Assembly (NCBI RefSeq): GCF_002934665.1
Contig: NZ_NIRS01000002.1
Location: 434,001 to 498,000 of the forward strand
Length of the DNA stretch: 64,000 nt
Direction of reading: 5' to 3'
Origin: Pseudomonas laurylsulfatiphila
GTDB lineage: Bacteria; Pseudomonadota; Gammaproteobacteria; Pseudomonadales; Pseudomonadaceae
The notes under the pieces are model-generated. The model was not told the DNA's origin. It did not search any database and saw only the letters and a program-made list of their open reading frames with translations. The position numbers and the translations under genes were made by a program. The stretch's first letter is position 1; the number at the start of each line of letters is the position of its first letter. Shown piece by piece: positions 61,271-64,000 of this stretch.

Positions 61271-62801
61271 CCCGGCGCCGATCGACCCGGTGGCCCATCG
61301 CGGGATGATCACTGCCTGCGTCGTGCTGGCGGTGATCATGCAGGCGCTCGACACCACCATCGCCAACGTCGCCCTGCCCTACATGCAAGGCAGCATCTCG
61401 GCCAGTTCGGACCAGATCAACTGGGTGCTGACGTCCTACATCGTCGCCGCCGCAATCATGACCCCGCCGTCGGCCTTCCTGGCCCGGCGCTTCGGGCGCA
61501 AACGCGTGCTGCTGTGGGCGATTGTCGGCTTCGTGATCTCGTCGATCCTGTGTGGCCTGGCGCAATCGCTGGAAGAAATCATCCTCGCCCGCCTGCTGCA
61601 GGGCCTGGCGGGCGCGGCGCTGGTGCCGCTGTCCCAGGGCATTCTGCTGGACATCTACAGCCTCAAGGAACGCGGTTCAGCCATGGCGCTGTTCGGCGTG
61701 TCGGTGATGGTCGGTCCGGTGCTGGGGCCGATGCTCGGCGGCTGGCTGACGGAAAATTTCAGTTGGCGCTGGGTGTTCTTCATCAATTTGCCCATCGGTA
61801 TGCTCGCGCTGGCCGGGATCGTCTATTACGTCAGCGAAACCACCACCGACACCTCGAGCCGCCTGGACTGGCTCGGCTTCGGCTCGCTGAGCGTGGCGAT
61901 CATGGCCCTGCAACTGTTTCTCGACCGGGGCGAGCAACTGGGCTGGTTCGCTTCCGGTGAAATCCTCGTCGAAGCCATAGTGGCCGCTGTCGCCCTGTAT
62001 GTATTTCTGGTCCACACCTTCACCACCGACACACCCTTCATCAGCCCGAAGCTGTTCAAGGACCGCAATTTTTCGATCAGCGTCGTGTTTATTTTTATCG
62101 TCGGCATCACCTACCTGGCCTCGCTGGCGCTGATGACCCCTTACCTGCAAACCCTGATGGGCTATCCGGTACTGACCGCCGGCATGGTGATGGGCCCCCG
62201 TGGCCTGGGCACGATGCTGACCATGTTCCTCGCCGGCCGCCTGTTGGGCAAAGTCGATACCCGCCTGTTACTGCTGATTGGCCTGGGCTTGTCCGCACTG
62301 TCGATGGGGCTGATGACCGGCTGGACGCCGGATGTGTCGATGCAAACCGTCATCTGGGTCGGCTTCATCCAGGGCACCAGCCTGGGCATGCTGTTCGTGC
62401 CTTTGACCACGGTTGCCTTCGCGACCCTGCCCGCCTCCTTGCGCGCCGAAGGCACCGGGCTTTACAGCCTGTCGCGCAACGTCGGGTCCAGTGTCGGGAT
62501 CTCAATTGTCACCGTGCTGCTGACCCAGAACATCCAGGCCAACCACGAGCAGATCGGCGCCTACGTCACGCCCTTCAACCGCGCCTTCGACGCAGGGTCG
62601 ATCAAGAATTACCTGGACCCGATGGCCGCGCCCGGCCGCGCCGCCCTGGACGCGTTGGTCAATGTGCAAGCCAGCTGGGTCGCCTACGTGAACGACTTCA
62701 AGCTGCTGATGCTGTTGTCACTGGCGGTGATGCCGTTGTTGCTGATTATCAAGACCCCAAAAGCCCAGGCACATGAAGAGCCGGGACCGGTCATGGAGTA
62801 A
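61263..62801 (+). CDS. MFS multidrug efflux pump, DHA2 (EmrB-like)
   Basis: A 512-residue transporter with 14 predicted membrane segments. Motif D1 LDTTIANVALPYMQG, motif A LARRFGRKRVLL and motif C GPVLGPMLGGWLTENFSWRW are as in EmrB. It exports drugs or toxic compounds using the proton gradient together with the HlyD partner. The start at 61263 overlaps the adaptor stop. Confidence 0.95.
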   Translation: MSNPAPIDPVAHRGMITACVVLAVIMQALDTTIANVALPYMQGSISASSDQINWVLTSYIVAAAIMTPPSAFLARRFGRKRVLLWAIVGFVISSILCGLAQSLEEIILARLLQGLAGAALVPLSQGILLDIYSLKERGSAMALFGVSVMVGPVLGPMLGGWLTENFSWRWVFFINLPIGMLALAGIVYYVSETTTDTSSRLDWLGFGSLSVAIMALQLFLDRGEQLGWFASGEILVEAIVAAVALYVFLVHTFTTDTPFISPKLFKDRNFSISVVFIFIVGITYLASLALMTPYLQTLMGYPVLTAGMVMGPRGLGTMLTMFLAGRLLGKVDTRLLLLIGLGLSALSMGLMTGWTPDVSMQTVIWVGFIQGTSLGMLFVPLTTVAFATLPASLRAEGTGLYSLSRNVGSSVGISIVTVLLTQNIQANHEQIGAYVTPFNRAFDAGSIKNYLDPMAAPGRAALDALVNVQASWVAYVNDFKLLMLLSLAVMPLLLIIKTPKAQAHEEPGPVME

Positions 62802-62874
62802 TCCCGGATCAACACGCAACCGCCCGCGACGACTAAGCTTTTGTAACCTCACCTCGTCCCTCAAGGAGCTATCC

Positions 62875-64000
62875 ATGAGTGCCGCTGCCCTGTCCGAACT
62901 CGATGCCGCCCTGCCCGGCCTGACCCGCAAGATCCGCGTGCTCGATGCGCTGTCCTGGCCCGATGGCGTCGAGGAGGACTTCCTGGCGAAATGGCGCAGC
63001 GGGCGCGCCACGCTGCCCAATGTCAAGTTGCAGCCCCGCGACCACAGCGCCGACATCGCCGCCCTGGAAACCTTTATCAGCCATTGCGATGTGGGGCATC
63101 CGGCCGGGAATTTCCTGGCCCTGACCGCCCGTAGCTATGCCACGGCCGGGCACATGCTGGGGGCCATGGGGACTCCCGCCTTTACCCAATACTCGTCAGC
63201 GCTGTACCGGCGTCCGGACTTCTATTATTCGCGCCTGCAGCTGAGCATGCTCGACGCGGCCCGATTCTTCCTCCAGACCACCGACGCCCTGCTCGGGGGT
63301 GCACGCATTCCACCCAGCCCCGCCGAGATTCCGGCCAAAGTGTTCGCCGCCTGGATTCAACCGGAACTGGACCGTTTCTTCGGCGCCGGGCAGATCACGG
63401 TCGTGCTCGATCCGAACCTGGCCGCCAAGGCCATCGCCGGATCGAGCCGCATTCGCCTGCGGGCCAGTGCGCTGTTCACGGAGCTGGACAAGCATCAGCT
63501 GTTGCAACATGAGGCCTTCGTGCATGTCGCCACCGCACAGAACGGCGCGCGGCAGCCCAACCTCACCAGCCTGGGCCTGGGCGCACCGCGCACAACCCAG
63601 ACCCAGGAGGGCATTGCCACCCTGGCCGAACTGTTCACCGGCAGCATGGACATCAACCGCCTGCGTCGCCTGGCCCTGCGCGTGCTGGCGGTCCAGCAGG
63701 CGCTGGAAGGCGCCGACTTCATCCAGGTGTTCGAAGGTTTTCTGGCGGCCGGGCAGACGCAAGAGGAATCCTTCCGCTCAACCCAACGGGTGTTCCGCGG
63801 TGCCGATCTGCGGGGCGGTTCAGCGTTTACCAAGGATGCCGCTTACCTGACCGGGCTGCTCGGCGTCCACACCCTGCTGCGCATTGCAATCCGCGATAAC
63901 CGGCCGGAACTGATCGGGCATTTGTTTGCAGGGCGCCTCAGCCTGGCGGACACCGTGCGCCTGGCGCCACTGTTCGAGTCCGGCTGGCTCAAGGGACCGA
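62875..64000 (+). CDS. DUF1704/QEGLA-motif protein (MATCAP-like metalloprotease family), partial
   Basis: At least 375 residues, running off the right edge. The ATG at 62875 follows AAGGAGCTATCC. HEAFVH (residues 212-217) is an HExxxH zinc motif and TQEGIATLAE (243-252) is the QEGLA-type element of the 'flavohemoglobin expression-modulating QEGLA motif' family (DUF1704). Eukaryotic relatives (MATCAP) are tubulin-processing metalloproteases with the same two motifs. In bacteria the substrate is unknown. The second half of the gene is outside the window, so later motifs cannot be checked. Confidence 0.88.
   Translation, partial: MSAAALSELDAALPGLTRKIRVLDALSWPDGVEEDFLAKWRSGRATLPNVKLQPRDHSADIAALETFISHCDVGHPAGNFLALTARSYATAGHMLGAMGTPAFTQYSSALYRRPDFYYSRLQLSMLDAARFFLQTTDALLGGARIPPSPAEIPAKVFAAWIQPELDRFFGAGQITVVLDPNLAAKAIAGSSRIRLRASALFTELDKHQLLQHEAFVHVATAQNGARQPNLTSLGLGAPRTTQTQEGIATLAELFTGSMDINRLRRLALRVLAVQQALEGADFIQVFEGFLAAGQTQEESFRSTQRVFRGADLRGGSAFTKDAAYLTGLLGVHTLLRIAIRDNRPELIGHLFAGRLSLADTVRLAPLFESGWLKGP

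Overview
The window is a piece of a Pseudomonas chromosome, most like the P. fluorescens group. This is inferred from the GC-rich coding, from three families of REP/REPIN repeats of the kind common in that group (cores GTAGGAGCTGCCG, GCGAGCAAGCCCGCTCCCAC and GTAGGAGCTGGCTTGCCAGC), from an ANR-like regulator with TTGAT-N4-ATCAA boxes, and from the gene content. No phage, integrase, transposase, rRNA or CRISPR was seen. All functions are read from motifs and recall of families; no database search was possible.

Layout. 1-5501 (minus): a GntR/UTRA regulator, an AprA-like flavoprotein and an AprB-like 2x[4Fe-4S] ferredoxin, followed by a TauABC-type transporter whose binding protein carries a NosL-like C-terminal domain. 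5673-8712: Gfo/Idh oxidoreductase, DyP peroxidase and an AraC regulator. 8897-13048: an outer-membrane SphA/MetA-like protein, then a minus-strand operon of a lipoprotein cytochrome c, a Tat-exported FAD oxidase and a Tat-exported PLP fold-III protein. 13302-18613: GapN-like aldehyde dehydrogenase, FUSC-like membrane protein with an apparent CTG start, EamA exporter with a divergent Lrp regulator, YceK-like lipoprotein, YccA/BI-1 protein. 18737-18824: tRNA-Ser(TGA).

18933-26461 is a low-oxygen/stress island. It has four intact tandem-domain universal stress proteins, one degenerate usp, a small K+ channel, a GNAT acetyltransferase and an ANR/FNR paralogue with all four cluster cysteines. FNR-type boxes sit in most of the intergenic spaces.

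26483-41961: patatin-like lipase; a tightly overlapping operon (36879 down to 28716) of flavin monooxygenase, Dpp-type ABC transporter and two AhpD/CMD proteins with a LysR gene upstream; a VOC protein; a 711-residue RTX protein with EF-hand-like loops; a SYLF protein. 42194-51205: GltS, pirin with a divergent LysR, AraC plus threonine aldolase, and a four-gene redox/electrophile operon (DoxX, quinone oxidoreductase, SDR, Atu4866) divergent from a LysR gene. 51553-64000: small lipoprotein, exported M20 dipeptidase, REP array, GNAT and MocR genes divergent from a TSUP permease, TonB receptor, a MarR-EmrA-EmrB type efflux operon and the start of a DUF1704 (QEGLA/MATCAP-like) protein that runs off the window.

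The most promising candidates for undescribed biology are the AprAB-like/NosL-fused transporter operon, the Tat-PLP/FAD/cytochrome c operon, and the monooxygenase-ABC-CMD operon.
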